A DNA stretch of 64,000 nt, taken from NCBI GenBank assembly GCA_023052935.1, contig CM041298.1:57220217-57284216 (forward strand), given 5' to 3'. The notes under the pieces are model-generated. The model worked only from the letters and a program-made list of their open reading frames with translations, searched no databases and was not told the DNA's origin. The position numbers were made by a program, and so were the translations under genes. The DNA comes from Piezodorus guildinii. Lineage: Eukaryota; Arthropoda; Insecta; Hemiptera; Pentatomidae. Below, in pieces: positions 13,701-26,932 of this stretch (its first letter is position 1; each line of letters opens with the position of its first letter).

Positions 13701-16700
13701 CTCCCTCCAAACAAGATCGCGCCATTCCGACCTTTATATTCCTACCCATAGAACAACAACTTTTGATCATTCCTTTATTGTCCGCTCCACTAATCTCTGG
13801 AATTCCTTACCTACTCATATCCACCATGATTCTTCCCTACCGTCATTCATCAGCTATTCCAGTACCTACTGTCATCCCAAACAGACGCTCAATAAGATAT
13901 TTCAAATCAAAAAGAAAATTTGTTATTTATTGTTCATATTTTTAAATGGATTCATTATGGATCAACTTTAACGTTTAGTTTTGATTAACACACCAGAAGT
14001 TATTATTTATTTATTTTACTCTTTTGTTTTATTATATCCTTTCTTTTCTTTATGTATCATTGTGAATAAGAATTAATTATATTCCTTTGGTCTTGTAGCC
14101 AGACACATTATATATATCTTAATTATACATATGAATTGTTCTTAAGGGACCTTGTCCCAGAATAAATATCTTTTTCTATTTGATTCTATAAGATGGCATT
14201 TTTTCTAAAATCTTCATCTTTCCAAGGGTTTATATACTTTTATATAACTATTTTTATTAGTATTTATTGTGAAAAACATGTTATCTCTTTTCTCTTATAT
14301 TTGGTTATCAAATTCGTTTAACTTATCATATTTATCTGTTTTTTGTCGATCTTTACTAGACAATATCGTTAATTTTTTCAATTATTAAAATTAAAAGGTA
14401 CTTTAGAGGAAGAAAATTTAAAAAATATCGGTATTTATCATTTCAATCTGAACTGCCATTTATTTTTATTTAAATTTTTTTTTATTGCAAATTATTTTAC
14501 CGTGTTAAAATTTTTGTAGTTTTCATCTAATAAATGTAGTTTCAGGTCCTTATAAACCAAGTAATTATTAAAATTGACAAAAACAAACAGTTTTTTTTTC
14601 TTAACTGATATTATCTGATTCATATGACAATAAAAATCACTGCTGATAAATTAAAGGCTAATAAATGACATGGTTTAAAGCTCATCATGTTTCCTCTTTA
14701 GTTCTAATTATAAATGATAAAAGAAACTTTAAATGAACTGTTTTAGGACATAGACAATCTTATGGCAGAAGGAAACAAATCAAGAACTGTTGCAGCAACG
14801 AATATGAACTCGGAATCATCTCGATCGCATGCTGTTTTTTCTGTAGTCCTAACGCAGACACTCAACGATCCTGTTTCTGGCGTGAGTGGTGAACGTGTTT
14901 CAAGGATGTCCTTGGTAGATCTTGCAGGCAGTGAAAGAGCGGCGAAAACAGGAGCAGTTGGGGACCGGCTTAAAGAGGGTTCCAACATTAACAAGTAACT
15001 ATTCGTATTTATTTATTATTGTGACATTTCAAGATTTTATTCTGAACTTAAAGAAACTTTCGTCAATAGATGTATTTTTCTTTCAATTATTCAAGTATTG
15101 ATTCTTATTTTCTTTAATGAGTACTTGATCTGCAATGAACCTTGCAATGAACCATTGATCTGCATAATACTAAGTATATTATGATGGAAGAATAGTGGAC
15201 CTAGTTTGAATTATACGAGAAATTATTTGGAAGTGTGGATGAATGAGATTGATACCACAATAGAAGTGATATAGTAATATCAAATAAAATTGATTATATT
15301 AAGTGTGATTATTAATTAGCACACTCTCTAATGACTTCTATGATATATATAAAATACTAAAAGATATCATAAAAACATCTCTGTACTTTGAAAGGTGTGT
15401 AATATGCAAATATCTAGTCATTTAATTGTTTCTCTTTTTAATTGGATAAAAACCAAGTATGAAAAATTTTATTCACCTCCATTGTAAAATAATTTTGTAG
15501 CTTTTTTCAATATTTCAATTTAATCCTTTCTGTGTTTATAAAATTATGTTACCTTGGTCAATAATGTTTACGTATTATTAAAAAAGGTTAGTTAAGGTGC
15601 TTTAATGCTCCAGTTTTAACCGAGATTCCTTATCTTTAAGTTGTATTTTGCTTGCTCAAAAGGGAAGAGAAAAAAATTCATTTTTTTCATTTGATGATTT
15701 TTATTTCCGAGAAGGAAAATCTGCTGCACAGACGGTTTATAAAATTTGCAGTGTGAATGGCAATGATGCTAGGGATTGCAATGATCCGACATCATCAAAC
15801 GTTAACCGGATCCATTAATAGAAATTTTCAGCAAACAAAAAAAAAAAGTGCAGTTTAATGAGTTGGTACTTCAAATGTCTTACATTTGGTGTGCATGTGT
15901 GGTGGTGAGTTGTTCGACGCCAAATTGCATCACTCCATTAGTTCAGTTCAGTATCCTTTGCGTCATGCAAGACAGTACATTTGTTTTTGTTTTGTCAGTG
16001 CTTCGCCTAAATATAAGTAAACATATATTATTTTCTCGGATTTATGCGAGCTATAGCATACGGATAAGTGGGCTGTAGAGGCCAGAAGAGATCGACCCTG
16101 ATAACTTCTGAAATACCCCTAAAATTTGTTTTAGAGACATTGTTCACTCATTATCAGATAGTTCAATTAATTTATTAAGTAACTTTATAAAATGTAATAT
16201 AATTATTACCTTTTTCCAGATCTCTCACAACTCTTGGGCTTGTGATATCAAAACTAGCAGATCAATCTTCAAATGGAAAAAATAAGGATAAATTTGTACC
16301 TTATCGAGACTCGGTGCTAACATGGTTGTTGAAGGTAAAAATGGTTTATTGTTGTTAAATAAACTGCAAAAAATTGATATTTATTGTCTAGAAGATATTA
16401 TAAAAATGTATATTCTTTAAGTAAGTTTTCTAGAACTAAATTGGTACTATTGTGATCAGGACAACCTCGGAGGGAATTCAAAGACTGTAATGGTTGCTAC
16501 TGTTTCACCAGCAGCAGACAATTTTGAAGAAACGCTATCTACATTGAGGTATGCAGATCGAGCGAAAAGGATCGTCAATCACGCTGTTGTCAATGAAGAC
16601 CCTAACGCTCGTATCATTCGAGAGCTTAGGCAAGAGGTAGAGACGCTCAAAGAGATGCTGAAGTATGCCACTGGCTCTAACTCAACGGTAAGTTCTCATT

Positions 16701-16702
16701 TA

Positions 16703-16742
<40 letters not shown>

Positions 16743-17012
16743 TTATATAAATTCTTAGTTAAAAACTTAATAAACAATAAATTCAAATTAATTTTTTTTT
16801 TTGAATAATCAAAGGTTGACTGTGAATTGAAGAGATGGTTCAGATGGCGGTCAAAAAGAGACAAGAAAATAGTGAAAAACTATTTAATCTTCATCAGGGC
16901 TAAAAGACAAGATACAGCATAGGTTATTATCAAAACCTACACTATATCTTGTTTTTTAGCCCTGCTTAAGACCTGCAGTGGGTCGAAAAGTAGGATATTA
17001 AATAGTGTTCAC

Positions 17013-17049
<37 letters not shown>

Positions 17050-20000
17050 GTGGACCAATTTAGGTGGACAAAATTCTGAAACTCGCCCATACTTGACCTT
17101 TGGGATCCCAGATTAGGGAAAAAAATATGAAAACAAAATTATAAAAACTAATTAATTTTTTGACAGGATTGGCGAGTGCACAGTGGTCAAACATCAAATT
17201 TATCTCTTAACATCTAAAACCCGTTCATTTTATATTTGAAGTCCCAGAATACGGAAAAAATAATACAAAAAATCTAATTGTGGTTCAGGGTTGCTGAAAC
17301 CTGCTAATAGATGTATTTTATATCATTTAGAACTCTTCAAATTATAGATTTTAAAACTTTTGATTCTAAGTGTTGTGTCTAAAAAAAATTATGTATAACC
17401 CAAAATGAACAAACTCGCAAAAATTCTTTGTAATATTTAAAGACTAGAAGGATTGATGAAACAAATCCTTGGGGTAACTTGGGAGATTATATAGTTTTTC
17501 GTTATTGAATAGGGGATTACATTTACAAATTGCTAAATTAACTCTACAGGTAGATTGCAATGTATATTCAATAACGAATTTGGAAATATAATGTCTTACT
17601 TGTCTCTGCAATGTCCATTGTTAAATAAAAGCAAAAAGTCTTTGAGCTGAACACAATAAATGGTCATCGAATAAAGATAATCCCGCTGCCGGTTATTAGG
17701 CACTTGTGCGAACAGGAATGATTCAATCATTTACTATTTATTTGTAAACACAGTATGGCGGGAAGTATTAGTATTAAGGGTCTTGCCAACTAATAATAAA
17801 AAAATGAAGCACTAGAATATTCCAAACTTTCGACTTGACTTTTTTCCACCTAAATTGGTGATTTTGCCTACTATGCGCCCCCTGAAACATCTCTACCTTA
17901 ATAAAAATGTTCATATGTATATACACTGACATGCTTCGTCGGTTGGTACGACATGCCATGAAAGCTCTTGGCCGTGCGGTGTGATTTCTTAATTTCACTC
18001 CATTCTTGATTTCTTATAGGGTAGGGTCATTGTTCCTTATGCCTGTTTTTATGAATGTCCACCAGTTAGCTGACTGGTCTCACATACCCAGGTAGAGGTT
18101 GTGAGTGAATCCTTATTTAATTACATGCTTAAAAAAGTCCTCCCGAGACTAGGATTCAAACTCACAACCTTTGGCATGGCAGACTAGTGTACTAGCCACA
18201 CAACCACGGGCTCCCCTGACATTTGCTAAAACTTCCAAAGGTTGTGAATCCATTAAGTGTTCAGACTCTTCAATCAATTAATCCCTCCTTCTCCTGGATA
18301 TCTGTGGATATATGCTGTAAATATTACTAGTAATGTTCATGTTTTAAAATTAGGAAAAAAATATTATTGGAAGAAGACCCAAGGAAATTTAGATGTCACA
18401 AAATTGATTAAGGTAGATGATTAGGTGCTCACTTCTTTTAATATATTAGTCAACCTTGGTTAGGTAATATATATTAAAAATGTGGATTTATACCTTGTTC
18501 CAATGCATATTTGGATATTATGAAAAAAATTATCTATATTTATTACTTTAAGATCTTTGAAAAAATTACTGATAGCAGTAAAAATAGTGTCTTGAAAAAT
18601 TTATTGTTCCCTAGATAATTTATTCAGTCTTATCTCTGTTTACGTAATGTGGTTTGCATTCTCTCAAAACTTACCTATCATAATTTACTTTTCTAACCTA
18701 TACTTTCAAATAATTATATTTTAAAATCTAAAATTAATTGGAGCTTTAAGAACTTTATTTTTTTTTCTTTATTGGTAGAAGAAGAAGGAGATAACAAAAA
18801 TAGTCAGCTCTTTTGATTATATCAAGTGTAATCATAATGTGGTCGTATTTCTATTATCTATGAAGGATATCGTATGATTGCTCATCCTGTTTAAGATGTT
18901 TCAAATTCATCTCTTTCCATATTGAAGTAATATCATTTGAACAGTGAGCTGTTTGTGTTTAGATCGTTGAGATAAAAGCTTGCTAACCTTGCGATGCCAA
19001 ACTAAACAAAACAGTGTTTTAAAAGCTTCAGTGTTATGATGTAGTGTTGTTGTCTTTCTTTGGTTTTAATTAATCATAACAACCATAAGTTTGAAAAATG
19101 TTAACATATTACTAACATGTTTTTAAGTTAAGTCTTTAATGTAACACGAAGAAATTCACTTTCATTTTTAAATCATAATAGCTTTATTTTAAAAAAAATT
19201 GCATTTTGAAGCATGTTTAACATAGAGATATAGCAATGGAATCATTTTATCAATTATAAATATTGGCAGTAGCTAGTCAATCTTGAAATGGAAAAATTAA
19301 GGATTATTTTATCATTCAGAGATTCAATGCTTATTTGGTTATTAAAGGTAAAAGCAGATTACATTTGAATTGTATTTATTATATTTATTTTTTATCACTT
19401 AATCAGTTTGACGGATCTACATATATTTTGTATGGAAATAAATGTACTGTAAAAAAAATGTCCAATAACAAGTTTCTAAGAAAAATTTGTTGCTCAGGGA
19501 ATTTCAGGTAGAGTGATACTAAAACAAATTTTAAAGCTATCATGAAGAACAATTTAAAATTCAAGTATTTGGAAATTCAACAGTCATTTATTGTTTTCAT
19601 GCTATATGGTTAATGTTAAGAATTGAGCTAGGAAGTCTTGTATTGTGTTTTTTTATACATTTATATAAATATGACATATAAGTAAATAATAATAGCATCA
19701 GTATTAGAGGATAATCTCACTTGTTGCTTTTTTTTTATATATTAATGCAATTACGTAAGCTATTGATTTTTCATTTGTATGTATTCCTCCCTTCCTCCAT
19801 TGTGTAATTTTAGTTTGAATATGACTGTATTCTCATATTGTTTCATGCCTCCTTACTTAGGAATCACCTGTTATTGTAAGTATATTTGTAAGATATATTT
19901 AATTTATTTTATTGTCATAAGGAATTATATTAAACTTACTATTACAGCCTCTGGACTTACATGAAAAACTTACGGAGAGTGAAAAATTGATGAGAGCCAT

Positions 20001-23000
20001 GTCAACTACTTGGGAAGAAAAATTAATAAAAACAGGTATTATCTTTTTTTTAAATTATTAATTAATTCTCTTAAAAATAAATATAATGGTATTTTCCTAT
20101 ATTTTTTAAGTTTTGACATCTTTTAATATTAATCGCTACTCTATATTCATCTTTTTTTATTTTATCAACACTTGTCAAAATTGTAATTTATTTATTTAAA
20201 CACACCTGTCCAAATACGAATTGACAAGGAGTAGATGCAAAAATGAGTCAGGTTTTTTTTTTTATAAACATATTGTTACATCTTCATAAGGATTGACCTA
20301 TTGTAAGAGACTGCGAGTTTTTATATCAATAACAGCTGTTTCGTCCTTTCTGTTCAATATTCTGAGACTTTCCTTGACAAAACAGCCGTAGTTTTGGTTG
20401 ATGACTTGTTTAATATTTAATGGTAAATATGTTTGTAAAGCTCTGGTATTGGTTCAAGATTTTTCATTAAAAAGTAGCGAAAATATTTTATTTATATTTT
20501 ATTGAATTTTACAACTGTATATACATAAATACAACAATTAAAAGTGTTGAATTATAATAAAGGGCGTGAAAAGGCTTGTGAAGAAACTACCCAGTGGTAG
20601 AACTTCGATGTCTATTTAAGTGAGTAGGTCCTGTGGCCATCTTCTTTTCAATCGTCTCGGAGGGTTGTCAGGAATATGTGTTGATAGGTTACAGACAAGA
20701 GGGTTTATGTGGGTTGGGAGTTTGGAATTGAAAGTGGTATATCTGTTACGAGAAAGGTCTGCAACAAATGGGATATTAAGGTCGTTATGGATGATTTTAT
20801 TCGTGACGAAGTAAGGAGCGCATTAAAAAGTATGTTTCTTTTTTGCTGTTATATAAGTTTAAGTTGAGTGCATAGAGTAATTTTATGCAGGTGTCATTAT
20901 TATGCACAGAGAGTCTAACCTGTGTTTGTTGTTTATTTATTTACCGTCCCTTTATGCTGCTATGGCTAATCAGACGATGCTACAGTAGGAGTACTAAATT
21001 TTGCCGGTCGATGTAAATTAGGATAGAGATCTTTAACGAGTACCTGACATCGCACAGGCTTGGGACCACCTTTCCCCTCTGAAGGACGGCATAACTAAGA
21101 ATTTTTTACTCCCATTAAAAAAATCCTAGGGTCACCTGCAGATTTGAACCCGCAATCTTGGGCATGAAAACCTGTTAATAAGCTGTTAAATATAATATCT
21201 GCTAGTCTTTCTCGAAAATATAATTTGCTTTTTTTCTTTAAATTGTTTTTTTTAATTTTCCTCAGAACAAATTCAACATGAGAGACATGAAGCACTAGAG
21301 AATATGGGAATATCTGTACAAGCTTCTGGAATCAAAGTTGAAAAGAATAAGTTTTATCTGGTCAACTTGAACGCTGACCCAAGTCTCAATGAACTTCTCG
21401 TCTATTATCTTAAAGAGAGGACGCTTGTTGGTGCTCGAGGTGCTCCTGTTTCCCAGGATATCCAGCTGTCTGGATTAGGTATCATATGAATCAGTATATA
21501 TTTTTTATAGTATTATTATATTGAAATTTCAATTTTGAAACTAAAACCTTTTTTTTTCTTATTTAGGTATTCAAGCAGAGCATTGCGTGTTAACAATAGA
21601 AGACACAAAGCTGTACATGATCCCTATAGCTGGAGCTAGGTGTTTTGTCAACGGTGCTCCCGTTTTTGAAAAGACTCTACTTCACAACGGTGACAGACTG
21701 CTTTGGGGAAATCACCATTTCTTCAGGGTTAATTGTCCAAAATCTCAAGGAGGTATGAATCAAAAGCTCTTTGGTTTTTAGCTGTTATGGTGTATCCATT
21801 ATCATTTATTTATTCGAAGTAGCCATGTTATGAGATCTAAAAAAAAAAAGGGTAATCAAAAAATAATTTTTTTCTAGAGAAAATAGAATAGTATTAATAC
21901 ATTGTTAAACAGAACAACTGTAATTATTAAATGTTATGTATTTGTTATTTATTGTTAATTTGTTTTATGAAGCATTCTAAAGAAAGTTTCAAGTATTGTG
22001 TGTAAAATTTATCTACTGTCTAACCAATGAAAAAATAAGGTAATGATGCCAGTGGCAGGTTTGCTTTTAGAAATTTAAGAGTGTTATGAATCTTAAAATT
22101 GTCTCATATGGAGCAATCTCTATCATTAAATAAAGGGTTAGTGGTTTAGAGAGAAAATGTTGTCTGATGAGTTCACTTAATAACTATGTATCTTAACTAT
22201 TATTTTTTATTTAATTTTTTTTTTAAATTAGATGATCAAAGCACACCATCTTGATAACCATATAATAAAAAATAAATTATACGAACTAATTTATTTCTTA
22301 ATGGAAAATTTCTTATTAGGTTGCATTGCTTAAACGTAAATAAGAACCGGGAAGCCGGTGGGTGAGTGGCTAGTGCACTAGTCTCCCACGTTAGAAATGT
22401 GAGTTCGAGTCCCAGTCCTAGCGGGACTTTTATAAGAATATAATTAAATGGAGATTCACTCACAGCCTCTCCCCCGGGTAGTGAGACTTGTCAGCCTACT
22501 GGTGGCAACTCGCAAAAATAGGCGTAAGGAGTGATGACCCTACCCTAAACATTTCAATCGTGAGTATATCCTCCCAAGAGTCTATACCACGTGGCCAAGG
22601 GCTTACAAGGCCTGTCATGCCAGAGAAAAAAAAAATCGTAAATAAGGGAGCAGCGTGTTCTAGTGGATAGAGCACTAGTCTACTGCACTCCGGTTCCTGG
22701 GTTCAAGCCCAGCTAAGGCAGAATTATTTATTCAGGAGACCCTCCCGGGGCAAACCCAGCGTCTATCAAGTGGAGAAAAAACTTGCTGGCTGAGTGCGAT
22801 GTTAAAATTAATGTTTTTTCAACTTATGGAATTGTTTTAGAATTAGCGTATCTCAAAGCATTTGTGGTTTTATACTTAAGATTATTGAAAAGTTAGACAA
22901 AGACCAAATTTACTATTACAGTGCATAGAAAGTTCTCATTTTTAATTCTATTTTATTGAGAGGGGTTTAGATAAGAAGGGGTTTAGAAAACACATGATAA

Positions 23001-26000
23001 AAAGCAATTGAGATGTTTTGGGAAAGATTATTTTAAAATTTACATGTATTTATTAATATTTTAACTATTTTTTTTGTTTGTTTTATTTTTCTTCCATAGT
23101 ATCAACATGCAGTGAACCGCAGACTCCTGCTCAGACAATTGATTATAATTTTGCAAGAGAAGAATTAATGTTGAAAGAACTATCCAATGACCCACTTCAG
23201 GCAGCCATTGCGAAAATCGAAAGGCAGCATGAAGAAGATAAACAAGGTTGGTGGTTTAATTAATATTTTATTTATTTCAAAATTTAACTAATTATTTTTA
23301 CTTCCTTTGGTAAGATTTTTTTTTATGTTTAAATCCTTCAAATTATTTATTGAGTGTTGAACATGGTGGCTGGGGAGAGACTTGTCTGTCTCCTTAGCAA
23401 CATGGAAGTCCTATTTAGAACTGTTTGAATCCGAACTTATTCCGGTCCGAATGAATCTTGACTCCTTGTTTCATCCACATTACAGACTTTGAAAGGGAGT
23501 ATGTAAAATTAAAATTTTGCCAGAGAGCAGTTTGTGGCATGGTAGTTGAAAGATATAAGAAGAATGAAGGGAATATGTATAAACAACATTATTTTGATTA
23601 TCAAAATGTAAGCAATTCTATCTACATCAAAATACTTGAAGTCTTTTTAACATTAAAAAAAAACAACTACATATTTATTGATTACTATATATAATTATTG
23701 AGGAATAACAATAATATCTACAGAAAATACAATATGAAGCTAATAGACATTTATAACTAATAAAAACATAAACTAATTATAACATATACAAGTATGTATG
23801 ACTATAAAGAAAAGAAGACAAATAAATGTCTTTAGTATAATAAAAAATTTGGGAATGATTCCGTAAGAAATGTGACAGTGGAGAATGTTAGATATATTTG
23901 CTCATTCTGTTGACAACTCCGGGAATGACCCATAATTAATATTAAAAAACTAGGCCATAAAATGCGTGTACACTCATACAGAGCATATGTTTATAACTAA
24001 AAAATGTTGATAATATGACAAACGTAAACTAAGATACATGTACTCCAAAAGAGCATCTGTATAGGACTGGAGTGTGTACTCCTTTAGAGTGAATGTAGAC
24101 CTGTGATAAGAAGCTGACTTGATTGTTTCAGGCTGTAAATGAACAAAATAATATTACCAGATACCAGATAATACAATATTTAAATTAAAATTTTATTTAT
24201 TTGTTAAATATTATTATAATAGAACTAAAATGGTCATAATTGAACAACAATGAATTAAATTTACTAACAATAAAAAAGGTTTATACAAATTAAAAATATG
24301 ATATATATATGTATATACTCAATAATACAGTATTGAGATTTGGGTCCGAACAATCGTACTGTGGTTAGATAAGTTGGTAACCTATTCGATAACAAGAAGA
24401 TTATTACTTGGGGATATTCCATCTTGTAAATTAGTTTTTTATATATTTAATATTATAAATTATTCATCAGTAATTAATGATTTTTGTGTTTTGACAGTGG
24501 CTCTGGAAAGACAAAGACAAGAATACGAAAGACAATTTCAGCACCTTAGGAACATTTTGTCTCCATCGACACCTTATCTTCCTTTTGATCCATTCAGAAC
24601 TGGGAAACTGACACCTTCTACTCCAACTACATTAATGAGAGTAGAAAAATGGGCAAAAGAAAGGTTGGTAACAGTTATTCAGGATATTTTACATGATTGT
24701 AGTTTCTGGAATTTGATGAAACCCACTACTATAACCTTTAATATATTGGCTTAGAAGAAAACTAGAAAATTAAAATAAAATAATATATTTAATTTATTCA
24801 AAGTACATCCAGTATTCATAAAAAAATGAAAGATTTTATTTATATAATTATTTAACAATTTTACTAAAATATATGAAGTAATGCACACAGTACTAAGTTG
24901 ATCAATGTAATAAAAATTGTCTTGCCAAATATGAAGTCATACTTGAGAAATTAATTGTATAGAAAATTTGTGTTTAATTTTGCCTTTATTTAAATAACAT
25001 GTACTAATAATATCTAAAAATTTCAGGGATGATATGTTTCGTCGAAGTTTAGTAAAATTAAAACAAGATATTGTCAGAGCCAATGTTCTTGTTAATGAAG
25101 CAAATTTTCTTGCCGAAGAAATTGGAAAACAAACCAAATTTAGTGTTACTCTGCAAATCCCACCTGCTAATTTGAGTCCTAATAGAAAGGTATATTCTTC
25201 TCTGTATAGACAGGTATAAAGTTTTTTTTTTTTTTTAATTTTATTTTAGTTTTTAATTTTCTTTATTTTAGATTTTTTTTTTAATTTCAAAAAAGCGGTC
25301 AGAAGTTTGATATATGGGTAATGACTAGCATGTTTCGTTATTATTAATTTGTTGTTTTCATATCAAAGATATAAATCCCACTCTGTGTTAGTATGCTAGC
25401 TTGAATAGTGTGTGTAATTGTTGCATGTTTTAATTTCCTAAGGTTTTATTGAATCGACTTTACACCCTTAAAGTACTATTTGCATATATGAAAAATATTA
25501 AAAATTTCTATGAGTTTAAAATTGTATTTAAAAAAAAAAATACAAGTATCTTTTTTAGTGTAAGAGATAGATAATAATTAGACATTAATATGTATCCTGT
25601 ATTTTCATGAATGTTTTGATTTATGATATTTTGGTATTCAATTTAATTTGAAATAATATGCAATAATCTTTGTTTATCTTGATCACTAATTGATTGAAAA
25701 TGTCGGCAAGTATATTTTTTATTTTTTTTTGAGAGAGAGACCCGACTACTTAATAAAGACCATAACACTAAAAATATATGCTTTTGTTTATAAAATAAAT
25801 GAACAAATCTTAAAGTTTTGTTTTCTGTTAGCTTCAAGGTTCTGGTGGTAGAATTGTATATTTTATAATAGAGTAATTCAGTTAACTGCAGTAGTTTACA
25901 TTTAAATTTTGCATGCTTACTATATAATTATATTAATTGTTTAAATTTGTCAGGAGTAATGACGTTTTGATATTACCTTTGACTTGTTATTTAATTTCAC

Positions 26001-26897
26001 TATAATTTAAAAAATAAATTATCAATTATTAATACGTAAGATATTATTAGGTATACCAAATTAAATTACTTATATTTTTTTAATCAAATATAAATTACAA
26101 ACTCTCAAATAAAAAAAAACCAACCAAAAAGAGTCGTGATAGATTTTCAGCATATTTAGTAAATGCCAATTAATAATAAAGATAAGCAAATATTTAAATT
26201 TTTTACTTTCACTTACTATATATAGTAAGGAAAGTATTGCGATCGTGAAAATTTTCAATTCCAGTTTTCAACGGAAATACACGTTTTAGGGTCCCCTGAG
26301 TCCAAAAAACCAAGTCCCGCAAAAAGGTCTGTGTGTGTGTGTGTGTGGTAACTCCCGGGCGGAAACGGTAAGTCCTATGAAACTGAAATTTCATATTTAA
26401 GACAACTATACGCCCGAGACGTGACAAAACTTTTTTCATCAAAATGAGCTTACCAGAAGAGGCACTTTATACCATGCATTTTGCACCTTTTTTCGATTTT
26501 CTCAAAAACGGTTCCGACGATTTTGATTAAACTCGCTATATCGATGTAAAATTAAATGGGCTTTAATATCATGTAGGTTTTATTTGGATAAAAATGGTCT
26601 GACAGGGCTTAAATGCCGATATTTTAAATTTTCTTCCTCTAAAGTACCTTTAATTTTTTAGATTCAATAATAATAACTAGATTATCTTGTTAGCGCTGAT
26701 GAAAAACAGGTAAATATATAAATTGAATAAATTCGATACCCAACTAAAGGAGAAAACAGAAAAAATATATTTTTACTTTCACTTACTATATATAGTAAGG
26801 AAAGTATTGCGATCGTGAAAATTTTCGAATTCCAGTTTTCAACGGAAATACACTTTTTAGGGTCCCCTGAGTTCAAATAACCAAGTCCCGCAAAAAG

Positions 26898-26932
<35 letters not shown>

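Larger units (their letters stand above)
13421..14746. other. Intron 3
   Basis: Almost filled by repeat family R copy 3 with a LINE 3' fragment inserted in it. The remaining 290 bases before exon 4 show nothing. Confidence 0.7.
16688..19947. other. Intron 6
   Basis: Contains a foldback element (16867-17016), a SINE (17925-18225) and a decayed copy of exon 5 (19265-19347). The stretch 17020-17900 shows nothing further. Confidence 0.65.
21753..23099. other. Intron 9
   Basis: Carries two adjacent tRNA-derived SINEs (22345-22625 and 22640-22830). No other feature is recognised. Confidence 0.65.

Noticed and set aside
22654..22726. Possible tRNA gene
   Set aside because: A and B boxes are present, but the segment belongs to a SINE with a long non-tRNA body and does not fold into a clean cloverleaf by eye.
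23458..23694. 78-codon open frame in intron 10
   Set aside because: No similarity I recognise and no splice-compatible role; the exons on both sides already join in frame without it.
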